A program made the position numbers and the translations under genes. The notes under the pieces were generated by a model that searched no databases, was not told the DNA's origin, and saw only the letters and a list, made by a program, of their open reading frames with translations. From Paraconiothyrium sp. Pb-2020 (Eukaryota; Ascomycota; Dothideomycetes; Pleosporales; Didymosphaeriaceae), in contig JAJUBI010000002.1 of assembly GCA_022419385.1 (NCBI GenBank), positions 806,001-870,000 of the forward strand: a stretch of 64,000 bases of DNA. Direction: 5' to 3'. Below are positions 36,505 through 48,395 of this stretch, piece after piece; the stretch's first letter is position 1, and every line of letters begins with the position of its first letter.

Positions 36505-38426
36505 AAGGCAAGGTTCTGGGGTGTATAAAACTTGTCTAATTCGCCTAAATAAAACTATTTACGAAGTGCTTGCGTAGGTGTCCACGGAGGTGTTGTAGTA
36601 TGAAATGAATGGTCGAGCAAGTCATGTGCACGAACATCATTATGATCTTCACAAAATTCCCGTATGATGTGACAGAGACCTTGACCATAACCTTATTGTC
36701 TTTTGTCAGTATCGAAACAGCTCATGCTATTCTACCTAGGCTAGTTTTCATACTATGAAAGATGTAGTTGGTATAGATACGATTTTTCGTATCGAAACAG
36801 AAGGTTAGCGGCAATCGAACTGTGAATGATCACGTTTTGACTACGACAGCGTTATGCGAGACATCTGGAGTTTTCCATCCGCCTTTACCTAAGTCTCACC
36901 ATCCAGATCGATAAGTCACGCTCACATTTCTGTTATAAATGTGTTCAATTATCGGCAGGTTATCCGCTTGCGGCCGTACTAAGTCTTGCAAGTACTTCCT
37001 CAGTTTAGCTTCCCAATTGGTAAGTTCTACTACGACCTCAAGTCAGAGTGTCAAGGTATATGCGAATTCGACCACGAGAATATATATTCAATATACAACA
37101 GTCCGAAGATAGCCTGGAGAACATGCGGGAGACGACCGAGTGTTCTGGGTTTGTTGAGGATCGAAGACTAAAGACCAATCGACAGTGTGATAACGGACAG
37201 AATTACATACTGATAGAGAAGACGCTGTAAGCAGGGGTAATTCGATCGAGATAGTAGATGACAGAGATTGAAGTTTGCTTATCAATGACGACGCGAACGA
37301 GTCAAGAACTAGAGACTTTTCGCCAGGTGTTTTCGTTCAACACTCAAAGACCCCGCGAAGCGGTATCGAAGCATTGACCTGACTGCTTATTATACGAGCG
37401 GTCGGAATCTGTGTCAATTGGCCTCTACAGCCGTCATTCCAAATGGTCCAGCTTCAACAGCTTTGGCGGTACATCAACAGAGTGACCTTTTTTGGTTAAT
37501 TGCCAGATACCTATGTATCTGGTTGATCAATTGGACCTTGACTTGATATTTGAATTCGGTTTCAAATTTGTAGCACTCGAGCTTCTTTTCTCGCTTTTCA
37601 AGCTAACATCTTATGCAGAAATGGAGTCGCTATAGCTTTGTCCGATGCGGCTGCGGTAGGGCGCTCTACCTAGGTATGCTCGTCTGCGCATCTGCGCATA
37701 GCGCACCCGAACGATTATGAGCGACGATATGCGTCATCGTACGACCCCACGGTTTTTCTGATTACTATATTTACTTCGTAAGATGGCATTTGCAAAAGGA
37801 AATGTTCGAAAGCGCTGCATGCCCCTAATGGGATTTGCTTGGCTGTACCGTACGAATGCTCAGGGGTAAAGACTCCACAATTCCGACGCCGCCAAGGAAA
37901 CAAAAGGAATATGAAGTGTCACGTCTTCGCATAAACGGTTGTCGATGGCCTGATTGCTTTATAAACGTCTTGTAAGCGCTGTACCTGCCGTACACTATGC
38001 CGTCACCACAAGAAAAGGGGTAGGACAAAAGCACTCTGCGTAGGGCTGGTCGCTTATGGTTTGCACCAAAGCGAAGCGACGTCGGATCCGACGATTTGGC
38101 TGAGCTGCGACGGCAATGCCGCGTGGCCCTGCCTGTACATAAGGTTCCGGTAGCGAGGGCGCCGCCACCAATTTGCGGCGGCTCCGATAGTTGAGGGCCG
38201 TCTCGGCGCTGGACCCGCGTGCCGTGAAGATCAGACGGAAAACGATGTTAAAGTTCTCGGAAGTACTGATAAATACGGGATTTCCCCGTGACTGCGTGAA
38301 CTTTTCCCGGATGTCTGCTTCCCGCACATAGTATTCAGGCAACAAGGTGCTGAGAAGCATAGTTCGGTCAATACCAAGCTTCCATGGCCCATGCTTCGTG
38401 ACAAAGGCCTCATACTCACAGGAAAA

Positions 38427-38456
38427 TTTCCGTATTTTTCCGTATTTTTCCGTATG
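38427..38456 (+). repeat. Short tandem repeat, 10-bp unit
   Basis: Unit CGTATTTTTC repeated about two and a half to three times (TTTCCGTA phases), 135 bp beyond the thiolase stop codon. It lies in a minus-strand open frame of 201 codons (37995-38600) that otherwise shows no family features. Confidence 0.7.
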
Positions 38457-38589
38457 GAACCTCGCAGGAGCGCTGTCACGTAAATCCGAACGGACGAACA
38501 GCGTCTTAAAATTCATCGGAATATGGGAACTGGGCGGTGACTTGAGATGCAGGTTCGTAATCGTACAAGATGTTATGATTGTACATAGC

Positions 38590-40067
38590 TTACTCCGCAA
38601 CCCATACAGCGGCCATACCCATACCAGTCCCTATGCACATGCTGGTGACGCCAATCTGCTTGCCCGTCCGCTTTAACTCCGTGAACAACGTGCTAACCTG
38701 CCTCGCACCAGTGACACCGAGTGGATGTCCAAAGGCGATAGCTCCACCCTTGGGGTTGATCTTAGCCTGGTCCAAGCCAAGCTCGTTAATGCAGTATAGG
38801 CACTGACTCGCGAACGCCTCGTTGATCTCATAGATGTCTACCTCGTCCTTGTTCAAGCCGGTCTTCTGGAGAACGACAGGTATGGCAGCGGCAGGGCCGA
38901 TACCCATGAGTAGCGGGGGCACGCCAACGACGGACGCCTGCACGAACTTGCCGAGGACCTTCTGTCCAAGGCGTTGCGCAGTGCTGCGCTTCATGAGCAG
39001 AACAGCTGCTGCGCCGTCCGAAATCTGCGATGCGTTGCCCGCGTGGATCGATCCGTCTTTGGAGAAAGCAGGCCTGATCTTGCCCAGACTCTCCGCCGTG
39101 ATGCCCTCTCGTACGCCGTCATCTTTGCTTACTGTGATGGTCTTCTCCTCGTCCGTCTTGGGGTCCGTCCACTTGACAGTCAAGGGCGCGATTTCCTCGT
39201 CAAACAGACCCTTCTTCTGCGCCTCCACCGCCTTCTGGAAGGAAGCTGCGGCAAATGCATCCTGATCTTTCCTGGCAATGCCCTTCTCCTTCGCCATTTT
39301 CTCACTCAGCACGCCCATGGGTACCTTGCACTCAGCCGCGGTCTTGTGCTCCTCAAGCAACTCGCTGAACTCAGTAACAGCCTGCGGACCGTACTGTGTG
39401 CTCATGCTCTCGGCACCCGCGCCAATACCGACCTCGATCATGCCGCTCTTGATTGCGTTGGCAATGTCGACGCATGCTTGGAGACCGCTGGAGCATTGTC
39501 TGTTCAGCGACTTGACGGAGGTTGTGACTGGAAAGCCGGCAGCGAGGGCCGCGGCACGGAATTCTGTGGCACCACCGCCGGGAGCGAGGACGGTGCCGAC
39601 GGCGATGTCTTCGACGAGGGAGGGGTCAATGCCGGAGCGCTGGATGAGCGCTTTGAAGGCGCCGTGAAGTAGGTCCGCGGAGGCGGTATCTTTGAAGCCG
39701 CCCTCGCCGCCTTTGGTGATGGGTGTGCGAAGTGCGGCTGTGACGACGATCTGGAAGATGCTGTTAGTCTACAATTTCATCAAGGCATGGATGTATGCAG
39801 AGCACTCTCGTGTGCATCGAGGTTGAATGTGTTGCCACCTCGTACCCGCACAAGCTTCGGAAGGATGATGTGCTTGATATAATGGGATTTGACATACATC
39901 ATCAGGATGCTTCTGAAGCAGTGCCGATTTTCCAGCCTGCTTTGCACCGCTCAAGTGGTCTGCGACCTGCGAAAGGCGGTCTTGCGCTGTCTTGTCGTCA
40001 GCATGTATTCTTCTATATCGAGTCACCTCCACATACCTCCCGAGTTACGTCCTGTCTGGTTGGCCAT
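38590..40067 (-). CDS. POT1: Peroxisomal 3-ketoacyl-CoA thiolase with PTS2 signal
   Basis: Last step of fatty-acid beta-oxidation: 3-ketoacyl-CoA + CoA gives acyl-CoA (minus two carbons) + acetyl-CoA. Exons 40067-40037, 39986-39898 and 39750-38590 give 426 residues, the family length. The spliced N-terminus carries RLSQVADHL, an exact PTS2 peroxisome-import signal (R-L-x5-H-L), then KSALLQKHPDDIVVTAALRTP. Catalytic residues: Cys126 in NRQCSSGL, His382 in IAFGHPLG, Cys412 in TSMCIGTGMG. Introns are 50 bp (39987-40036) and 147 bp (39751-39897, with an ACTAAC branch). The PTS2 rather than C-terminal PTS1 targeting (it ends AVWVAE) fits the fungal Pot1 group and argues against a cytosolic or mitochondrial thiolase. 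Confidence 0.95.
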
Positions 40068-42014
40068 TTTGCAAGTAAGCTATGGTGTGAAGAAGGCAGA
40101 AACAGTATGGAAGAAGATAAGGGAGGTATTTGCGCAGTTTGCCTCGGCGCAGGAACGTTGCTTTCTTGTGAGGACCGACGACCTGGCGACATCGTCTTGT
40201 TGCGCCGAGGTAGTTTCCGTTTGGAGTTTAAGGCATCACGTGCACGTCGCATTGTAGTTTAGCGGAGACTTCACCCCAGCTTTTCACATGCGGCTCACGC
40301 TTCACATGCCACGGGGAAGAAGGGTCCGCTGACATTGACATGTCATGTGTCTGTCTTTGTCAACATTTGACCACTGAACCTTCTCAGGCATGCCTTTTGG
40401 TGTCGTTGGTTGATACATGAGATCTGAGGCAGGCAGCACCGGCTCTCCAGCAGATCGACGCGAAGCCCTCCACACCTCCACAATGACGTTCCCACGGGAT
40501 CTTCCGACGATTCGTCTACCGCAGACAGGTTCGACATCGATGTCCATGTTCTCTTCCGAAAGACAAAATAATATCCTTCAACTTGGATTTCTCGGTCGAT
40601 CATTCCACGGTCGCCTACCACAGGCACTTGGATTAGCGCGCGCTTTCTCTGGTTGGTGGAAGTAGTCGAGATTATGACAGAACTTTTCTACTCACGTTGA
40701 AGGCAACGCAAAGACGAACTGCTTACCTGCAGTAGGATACACACCGTGTAGGTGGGGGCAGCAATGGCGATGCATGAAGTGTTGTGAGTTTGCAACCAAT
40801 GCACCCAAGAAAGAGCTATATTTAGCGGCCCACGCATATTAATCGATAAACCCGCCGTCCGAAGATCACGCTCAACTCCATTGCGTGCAGCGACCACTAA
40901 TTGATCGGCAATGCAGTAACACGCAGATGCACGCAGCGACGTAGGTGGCCCTGCTCTCCCACCCCGGGAGTCTCCAGCCGCTCATGTTCAGCCACGCCAC
41001 GAGTTCCACGACGAGGTCCCTGAAGAAAACGAAGCTTCGGCTAGGCGGGTCAAGATCGCGAATCGCTCTGGCTTACTAGCGAAGTATTGCTTACTCGGGG
41101 CCAGCACATTATGGCGTGCTGAACTGCTTGTTCACCAGTCTCCAATTACCGAGGACTCGGCACGGCGCTAAGTCGGGTCGGTACGAATGCGATCGCGCTG
41201 CGCTGCCAAAAGTTTTCTCCACCACGCGCGGACGTTTCAAAGGCTCGCTCCAGCCAGCCTTAGCAAGCAAGCGATGAAAAAGACTGAACGGGCTGAAGTC
41301 CGGCCATTCACAAATCCGACGGTACCTCGTGGAGTCGCCTACCCCTGCAGTAGTGAAGAGCTTGCGCAAGGTACCTTGTTAGCTACGTAACAGCTTATGC
41401 GCTATAACTCCTATTCCGCCGTATCTAGATCTCAATCGATAAAACGAGCGCAGACCTGCCCACATCGAGAGCAGTCTGGCTCGCGTGGCTTGCATCCTAG
41501 CCACCGCTAGATAAACAATGCATTTGTACGTTCGTAACTTAGTAGAAGCGCATTGTTGCCTTCCTCGTACCAGAACACGCCATTTTCTAGGAAGCTCTCG
41601 TCAATTGACTGGTTCTCGTCGACCGACACATAGCTCTCCGGTGCAATCGAGTACCATCATTTACGTTTTTCTGTGAACAATCGTAATTCTTGATACGAAA
41701 CCAGTGGGAACGTCCCCTGTGCTACTACCCACCCTCCCGTAAATCCCTGCTCCCGCCTGAGATTTCGCGTGTGCTGTAAGCATCATTCCAGATAGGGGCA
41801 AGGGGCCAAAGCCGTAGTCTCCGCTCAATAGCCGGAGGCGCACTCCACAAGTCTTATTTCGGGCGCTCACTAAAAGTTTCGCGTGTCAAGGTACCATCGA
41901 AGCTTCAGCACGAACGATTCGGACAACAGCGCTACCATTGGGTTTTAAAGAAAAGGTCTTGTCCTCGGATTTTCTCGATGCTACCTCCTCCCCTCGTTTG
42001 AAGGAGCCGCAACC
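40068..42014. other. Divergent intergenic region, thiolase / deacetylase-like gene
   Basis: A 1.95-kb spacer between the start codons of the thiolase (minus) and the large secreted protein (plus), so it holds both promoters. Short frames only, none with recognisable motifs; no repeat or RNA gene noticed. Confidence 0.45.
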
Positions 42015-45000
42015 ATGCAGTCACTCGTTTATCTGTTCTTCTTTGCGATTCTTCGCCTTGTTCAGGCCATTTCCTCGCCTGACATCTACTCTTTCACACA
42101 GCCCGATGTCGCTACTCCAGGTCTTGGGGATGCTTCCCTCAGCCCTACCGTGCCATCTACGTCAAGGCATGGTTCAGGTCCAGCTTCAGGAATAAACGTT
42201 TTCCTGCCGAACTACAAGTCGGACCCTAATTGGTGAGATGCCTTGCGAAATGTTCGAGAAGGGCGTCGAGTAACAAAGACTAGGCTTCCTTTTGTGCTTT
42301 CGCTCAAGACCATCGGTCTACAGGTCAAGGTCAATGAGGCTCTCACCATCACCAACCAGACCAGGAACCTTGTGATCTACACATCTCCCAGTGTGACTTA
42401 CAGCCCGAGTACCGCGGATGTGACCACGCTGAAGAACTTCGTGACCAACGGTGGCAACCTCATCTTCATGAACCAGGTCCCTACTGCTCTCCTCTCGCTT
42501 GCAGGTGTTTCCGCATCAAAGATTGACACCACGTACAAGAGATCCATCCTCCAATTGAGCAAAGCAGCAGATCCCAATGCTGCAGCTCTCCAGGGTTTCA
42601 ATTTCGCCGATTACTACGACATCAGCATGCCCATCTACGAGAACTACACTGCAAAGGGTCTCGTCAACGTCGGTTACACACCTGTGAATGGATCAGTTGC
42701 ATTGGGCAACTGGCTTGTGCGAACTAATGGAGTTGATAGTGCTGACACGTCCGCTACCCACACTGCTATTGTCAGGAACCAGCCGACTGGTGCAAAGGGT
42801 CAGGTGTACAGTTTTGGAATGGACCTCGGATATCTCTACATTCGTGCACTGGATGAGAGCGGTGGCTACTCTGAGAACTACGATGGCTACTATTACCCTG
42901 GTTACGATATTGGAACCCGCATCATTAAGAACATTGTTCTTTCCAGTGCCCACTATGTCAGCCTCTGGACTGTTCCGTACAACAAGGGTCTGGCTTTCAC
43001 TACTACCTGGGATATCGATACCTACGTGTCGTACCCGCATGGTCAAGGTATGGCCGCTGCCGCCATGGAACGGGGCGCCTATGGCAACCTAAACCTCCAC
43101 ACCAAGTACGTTACAGACGCTTATGAGGCGGCATACTTCCAGTACGGCATACCATACATCTACCAGATCACCGGATTCCGACTTGCGGCTGATGGATACC
43201 CTCACATCGACTTCGGCAGCCACTCTGTCAGTCATTCGCCCAACGCTGTAGACTTCCCATCCGGTACCGCCGCAGAGCGTTACCTCAAAGGAACCAATTC
43301 GGGTTACTGGCCATACATCCACCAATGTTCCTCGACCACCACGGATGGCACACCGAACAATGGCGAGGAGTGCGTCCAGGGAGGAACCAGTGGGCTCTCC
43401 TTCTGGACTGAGGATGGTACTGCGTCAGGTGAAGTGCGTGTTTCCGGCTACCTCATCCGTCACGTTATGAACGACCTCTTCGGCACGAACTACAACCTGA
43501 CCACCTACCGCCCGGGTAACCTTGCATGGAACAAGTATCAAGCCAACCACTGCGTCGCGAATGGATTCATCGGCGGATCCTCATGTTCGGGCAACTCCCA
43601 TCTCAGTCATCTCCCGTTCCAGGTTACACACAACCGTGAATCGTTCCAGGAGATCCCATATTTCGAGTTCCCTCTCCAATGGTCTGATGGCGATGGTAAC
43701 ATGAGCAGCGCGGATTTCCCTGGCTCCGACTTCAGGAAGCAAGTCAATGACATCAAGAACATGGCACGATATGGCGGTCACTACAACATCCTCCTTCATC
43801 CTTCGGATGCAGTTTTGGACAAGATCCAGATCCAGCGTGCTCTTCACGATGCTGTTCGTCCTTTTGGTGTGTTCTTCAACCAGACAGGTATTGCCAACTG
43901 GTGGACCATCCGGGACCGTGCTGCCGTGGACATCACATCCGCAAGCAGCACTTCGGTCACAATGAGCGTTCATCTGGAAGGTCAAGTTGAAGGACTTACG
44001 TTACAGGTGCCAAAGACATACACTTTACAGTCGGCTTCCGGTTCGCTCTCAGCCTGTCAGCAGGTTTCGTACGATACCTTCACCAACGCTGTGGTCCTTC
44101 GCAACACCGCCAAGGGAGATTATACTCTCACCTTCTCCGTCGGCACGGCTGCCTCCACTGCCTCTACATGCCCTGACTTCACTGTTCAACCGGCTACAGA
44201 GTGCGTTGCGTGGGATGTTGCGGTCGATGATTTCCTCGAGACCTTCTTCTATAACAATGGCATCAACCTGCTCCTCTTGAAGACTGTCGAAACAGGTCTG
44301 GGTACTAATCAGGTGAACGGCGCGTTGCAGCTCACTTCGACCACGAGCGCCAACTCCTACTACACGGAAATCTCCCGTTTCTGTTTCGATTCCACGATTT
44401 ACACCCACTTGTTCTTTGACACGATCATCCCTAAGGGTAGTACCTTCTCGGTCCAGCTTGTATCCTACGATTCCGGCTGCAACAACGAGAGGACAAGCAC
44501 GACGTTCCTGGACATCCGCGACTACGCTGCTGCTGATGGTCAGAACCATACCGTCTCCATTCCTCTCAAGGATTTCGCTGGGGAGAACTTCAACAACGTT
44601 CGTGGTGTACGCCTCGTGAACATCGCACCTGTCCAGGTACCCATCTACATCGATAACATCAAGATTCAGAAGCGATGTGTGACAGCACCCGGAGAGGACA
44701 AGACGCCAGGTCTCGCTATCGAATCCTTCCAGAACGTCGACCGATGGATCACTGGTATCAACAACATCTTCGGAAAGACTGATGATGATGGTACCATGAA
44801 GTTTGCCAAGCTCGCGGAGCTGGGTAAGATGCAGTTGTTGCCTGTCAATGCCAACTCTTACATCTACAGCCGCACTGCTGTAAGTGGAACCAACCTCAAC
44901 GCCCAGGGCTACACCGATCTTTCGCTCAACGTTCGTGGTCCTGCTGGGGGTTCGTTCGATGTGGTCGTGACGTCCGGTACTGGTAACAGCAACTCCACCG

Positions 45001-46886
45001 TCAACACCGCTACATACGCAACCTTGGGCCAGAACAGTTACTCGAACATCACCATCCCTCTTTCGAAATTCTCTGGTCTCAACACTGCCTCCATCAGCCA
45101 GATTACATTGCGCAACTTCAACCCGATCTCGAGCTCTACCGCCGGTAACTTCACTGTGCGATGGATCTCCCTCCTCGGCAACGGTACCAACACTACGACT
45201 CCTTCGAACTGCAACACTCCTGCTGGACTCGTGGTGCTCAACTTCTGCGACCTGAACGAGTTCACTAAACAGACCAGCGCACTGGGCACTGCTTTCTCTG
45301 ATGATAACACGATGAGCTCTTACAATCAGACTGAGGCTGGTTACATCAACCTCGCGCCTCGCGATTCGTCCTCGTACTTCTACTCGCTCCTCGCACCGAC
45401 ATCCGGCACCTGCGCGACCGTAAACAGCACCTACAACGCTGTTACACTCACAGTCTCAGGCCCACAGGGAGCAACTGCCAACGTTGGTTTCAAGCACGGT
45501 GGCAACAGCTGCAACACCAATGTTGTCACCGACTACGTTCCTGTCACCTTCAGTACCGCTGTCACGGAGGTGTCTATCCCCTTCTCGAAATTCCCAAGTG
45601 GCTTCAACCAGAACTACCTCCAGTCATTCGTTATGACAGGTTTCAGCGTTGCAGGTGCGACGTACCGTATCCACTCTTTGTCCTTCGTAGGCAACTCCAA
45701 CAGCAAGGGTTGCGCGCTTTGCGAGGGCACATTGGTCGACACCTGCACATTCGCCGCAGTTCCGCGTACGAACTCACTCAGTGGTCTGGTCACTGATGAG
45801 TCAACCTTGGCCTCTTACACTGTCGACAGTGACGGCTCGCTCAACCTGGGAAGCAAGGCAGACGCCTACTGGTACTCCCAGTTTGGCGCCAATGCATGCT
45901 ACGACTCTGCCCAGAACAACGCCACAGGCTTGCAGCTCTCTGTTGCCGCCGCCGCGGGCACTACATTCAACGTTGCATTGCGCTGGAAGACGAACACTGC
46001 GTGCACTACCGTCTCCTCGCCGGCCTCGGTCCCGATCACCAACTATGTCACCTTTGCTGGCAACTCAAGCTACCAAATCGCTAAGATTCCATTCTCTGAC
46101 TTCCCTGGCATCAACGCCAGCAGGCTCGACAGCGTCGCCCTCTCCGGCTTCAACCCTACATCTGTCAACGTCAAGGTTGGCTGCATTAGCTTGACGTCCA
46201 CTACTGCTGCGACTGTCCCTCAGACATGCTCTTGCCCCACTAGCGCGTGGCTCAACTACTGCAGCGGCTCTGGCGCCGCGAACAAGAACGCGAACGGCGG
46301 TGCGCAGAGTGATGACGGAACGATGAGCAGCACGCCTGCTCTCGTCAACGGTGCCCTTCAATTGAAGCCCGCTTCCTCGACATCATACTGGTATTCCTTG
46401 TTGAGCAACGTCGACGTCTCGTCGAACACCGCTCTCACCCTGAACGTCTCCGCGAAGGCGGGTACGTCTTTCAACGTCCAGTTGCAGAGCAGCGGCCAGC
46501 GCAGCAGCGTTACGAGCAGCACCTACAAGGCCATGACGGGTAGCCCCGTTCTTCTGACCATCCCGCTTTCAGCGTTCACTGCGAAGACCAGCGCATTGAA
46601 CCTCAAGGCGATCACTGCCGTTGTATTGGAATCGTTCAGCGACTCAACTGCCACGTATGCTGTTAACTGCGCATACTTCGGCAGCAGCACCACTACTGTC
46701 AGGAGGCGCGACTCAGATATTACAGCTGGCAACACGACGACCGTCGCTGGCCCGCTTGCGCTTTGGCAGCCCAGCTTCGTCTGGCACCACACTGGTGACA
46801 TTCACAAGCATCAGCATGACAACGAGTCCGACAACCATGCAGTCCTCTTCACGAACTCGACGACGAAGCGTGCCAAGTTCATATAA
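42015..46886 (+). CDS. Large secreted polysaccharide-deacetylase-like protein with five C-terminal repeats
   Basis: Exons 42015-42232 and 42284-46886 give 1606 residues; the 51-bp intron joins DPNW to LPFVLSLKTIGLQVKV. A signal peptide (MQSLVYLFFFAILRLVQA) points to secretion. The N-terminal half shows the motif order of a NodB/CE4-type fold: TTWDIDT (about 313, in place of TFDDG), GSHSVSHS with H386-x3-H390, YRPGNL (about 481) and ILLHP (about H578). From about residue 713 to 1540 there are five related beta-rich modules of about 160-175 residues. Each has a DDG/DDNTM-type turn, an SYWYS-like strand and IPLSxF...L..I..L strands, and several begin with paired Cys. They look like jelly-roll carbohydrate-binding domains. 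Many N-glycosylation sequons and a Ser/Thr/His-rich tail are present. It probably acts on or sits in a cell wall; catalytic activity is unproven because motif 1 is altered. Confidence 0.8.
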
Positions 46887-48395
46887 GCATCTTTCCTAGT
46901 CATGTTACAGCATATAATTGGGGGCATTAACGATCTTTGCATAAAAATTTCCTATATACCTTTCTCTTCTTTCCTTTAATTGTGTTAATACATAAAGGCC
47001 ATATTACCGGCAAGGATAGTTTCAAGTAGATGATTTGTAAAAGTTAATACACCCTCCGTTACGATGCAAACATTCTCCCATCTTGATGTAGCCTGACCTG
47101 AAGATTTCCCGTGAGAAGTGTATGTAGCAGTATTGACTTTGTCAAGGGGTCTTGGGGCCGGAAGGTATGTTCTCGCTGCCTAGAACGACCACATGGCGAA
47201 CTCCGCTGTGACATTGTGTGCCACTATGAGACCCCCGGGCCCCTTCCCTTGACGCTGATATTTGATAGTATGCTTGCGATCTAGCATCTAACGATGACTT
47301 AGCTGATAGCAGGTACATTGGGAAGGGGATCGTGATGACGGAATCCAGTGCTGCTGCTTGAAGACGCTCGTGAGGGGGGAAAGGGAAATATATGTTGAGC
47401 CTTGATGCTATCTCTACGTAACGAGAAACATTGCATTGTTGCAATATCTTGCCGATTCGAAGTATGCTTTTGGATCTAAGAGTGTTGTCGAGCGTCAATG
47501 TTCTCAAACATAAGTATTGAGGCCTCGCTATCACCCTATTTTCCAGTATGCCCATTCCTCCTACTCGATCCATGTAGGCCCAGGGAGAGCTTCAAGGGCG
47601 ATATCATCGCAGAGCCATGCTGTCGTTCTCTCCGCATCCTTGGAATTTCGAAACAATGAAACAGCGTTACAACACAAAGATCGAAAATTCAACCAATCAG
47701 TGCACTTCACCAAGGAAGGATTACTTGCGATACACAAAGAATGGAGTTCAGGATTCTTTCACTCAGGCACACACGGCGTTAGCCACCATGGCTAGATAAT
47801 AAGATAATTGGTATCTATTTATAATTACCATTGTTTGATCGTTGATGAGTCTCCTTCTCGTGACAGGAGGGCGTAGCGGGCGTCCCGCTGCCTTCCACAA
47901 TGTAATGCAGCCTTTGGTTAGATATTCTAGATGTTGGTCCACAGAGACAAGCACGCTCATGCATAGTTATCACGTTGCAGATGTGAACCCTACTGTAGAT
48001 GTCGCAGCCTTTGAAATTGCCGACGTCGATGCAAAACCATCAAGAGGCCATGGTACGAACATACCATTTCCACATTGAAGCCTATGTTGAGAACAGACAG
48101 ATGCTTTGTTGAGATGGTAATTGTGGCTTTGTTTCGACTTCCGGGCTCGTCCACTCGTTGACACGCATGGCGTCCCTGAGACGGCAATCTTTGTTCCGGC
48201 AAAGACGAGCAAGTGTCGACAAAGATTTCTCGCCATGCCATCCGCCGTCCTGATGGAGCTCCAGTGTCCGCCGCCTATATGAATCGTTGCCGTCCTTGTG
48301 AAACACTTCGCTCCCGAACTCACGCTTCTTTACAAATCATCTACTGTAGCAACAGACTCTCTTAAAACGTCGTCTTTGGTCCCAAGAAAAAAACC
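46887..48395. other. Intergenic region, no gene supported
   Basis: This 1.5-kb stretch follows the deacetylase-like stop. The first 150 bp are AT-rich and probably include the 3' end signal. Later frames up to about 143 codons (minus, 47142-47573) lack conserved features. The promoter of the next gene should lie near the right end; an A-run directly precedes its ATG. Confidence 0.4.

Larger units (their letters stand above)
33259..38589. other. 5.3-kb gene-poor region with scattered gene scraps
   Basis: Largest stretch without a convincing gene. Base composition is more AT-rich than the flanks, frames are short, and stops are frequent. Possible remnants are a two-exon anchor-like ORF (33922-34193) and a C-terminus-like ORF (36340-36504, minus). 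A 10-bp tandem array lies near 38430. No terminal inverted repeats, reverse transcriptase, transposase, tRNA or rRNA was recognised. Confidence 0.5.

Noticed and set aside
36800..36840. tRNA-like B-box resemblance (AATCGAACT)
   Set aside because: The T-arm bases do not pair and no acceptor or anticodon stem can be drawn.
37995..38600. 201-codon minus-strand frame next to the thiolase
   Set aside because: It contains the 10-bp tandem repeat, overlaps the thiolase 3' end, and has no recognisable domain; kept only as a note.
42243..42283. In-frame extension of the deacetylase-like ORF upstream of 42284
   Set aside because: This is intron sequence (GT at 42233, AG at 42282-42283) containing no conserved residues; splicing links it to the exon with the signal peptide.
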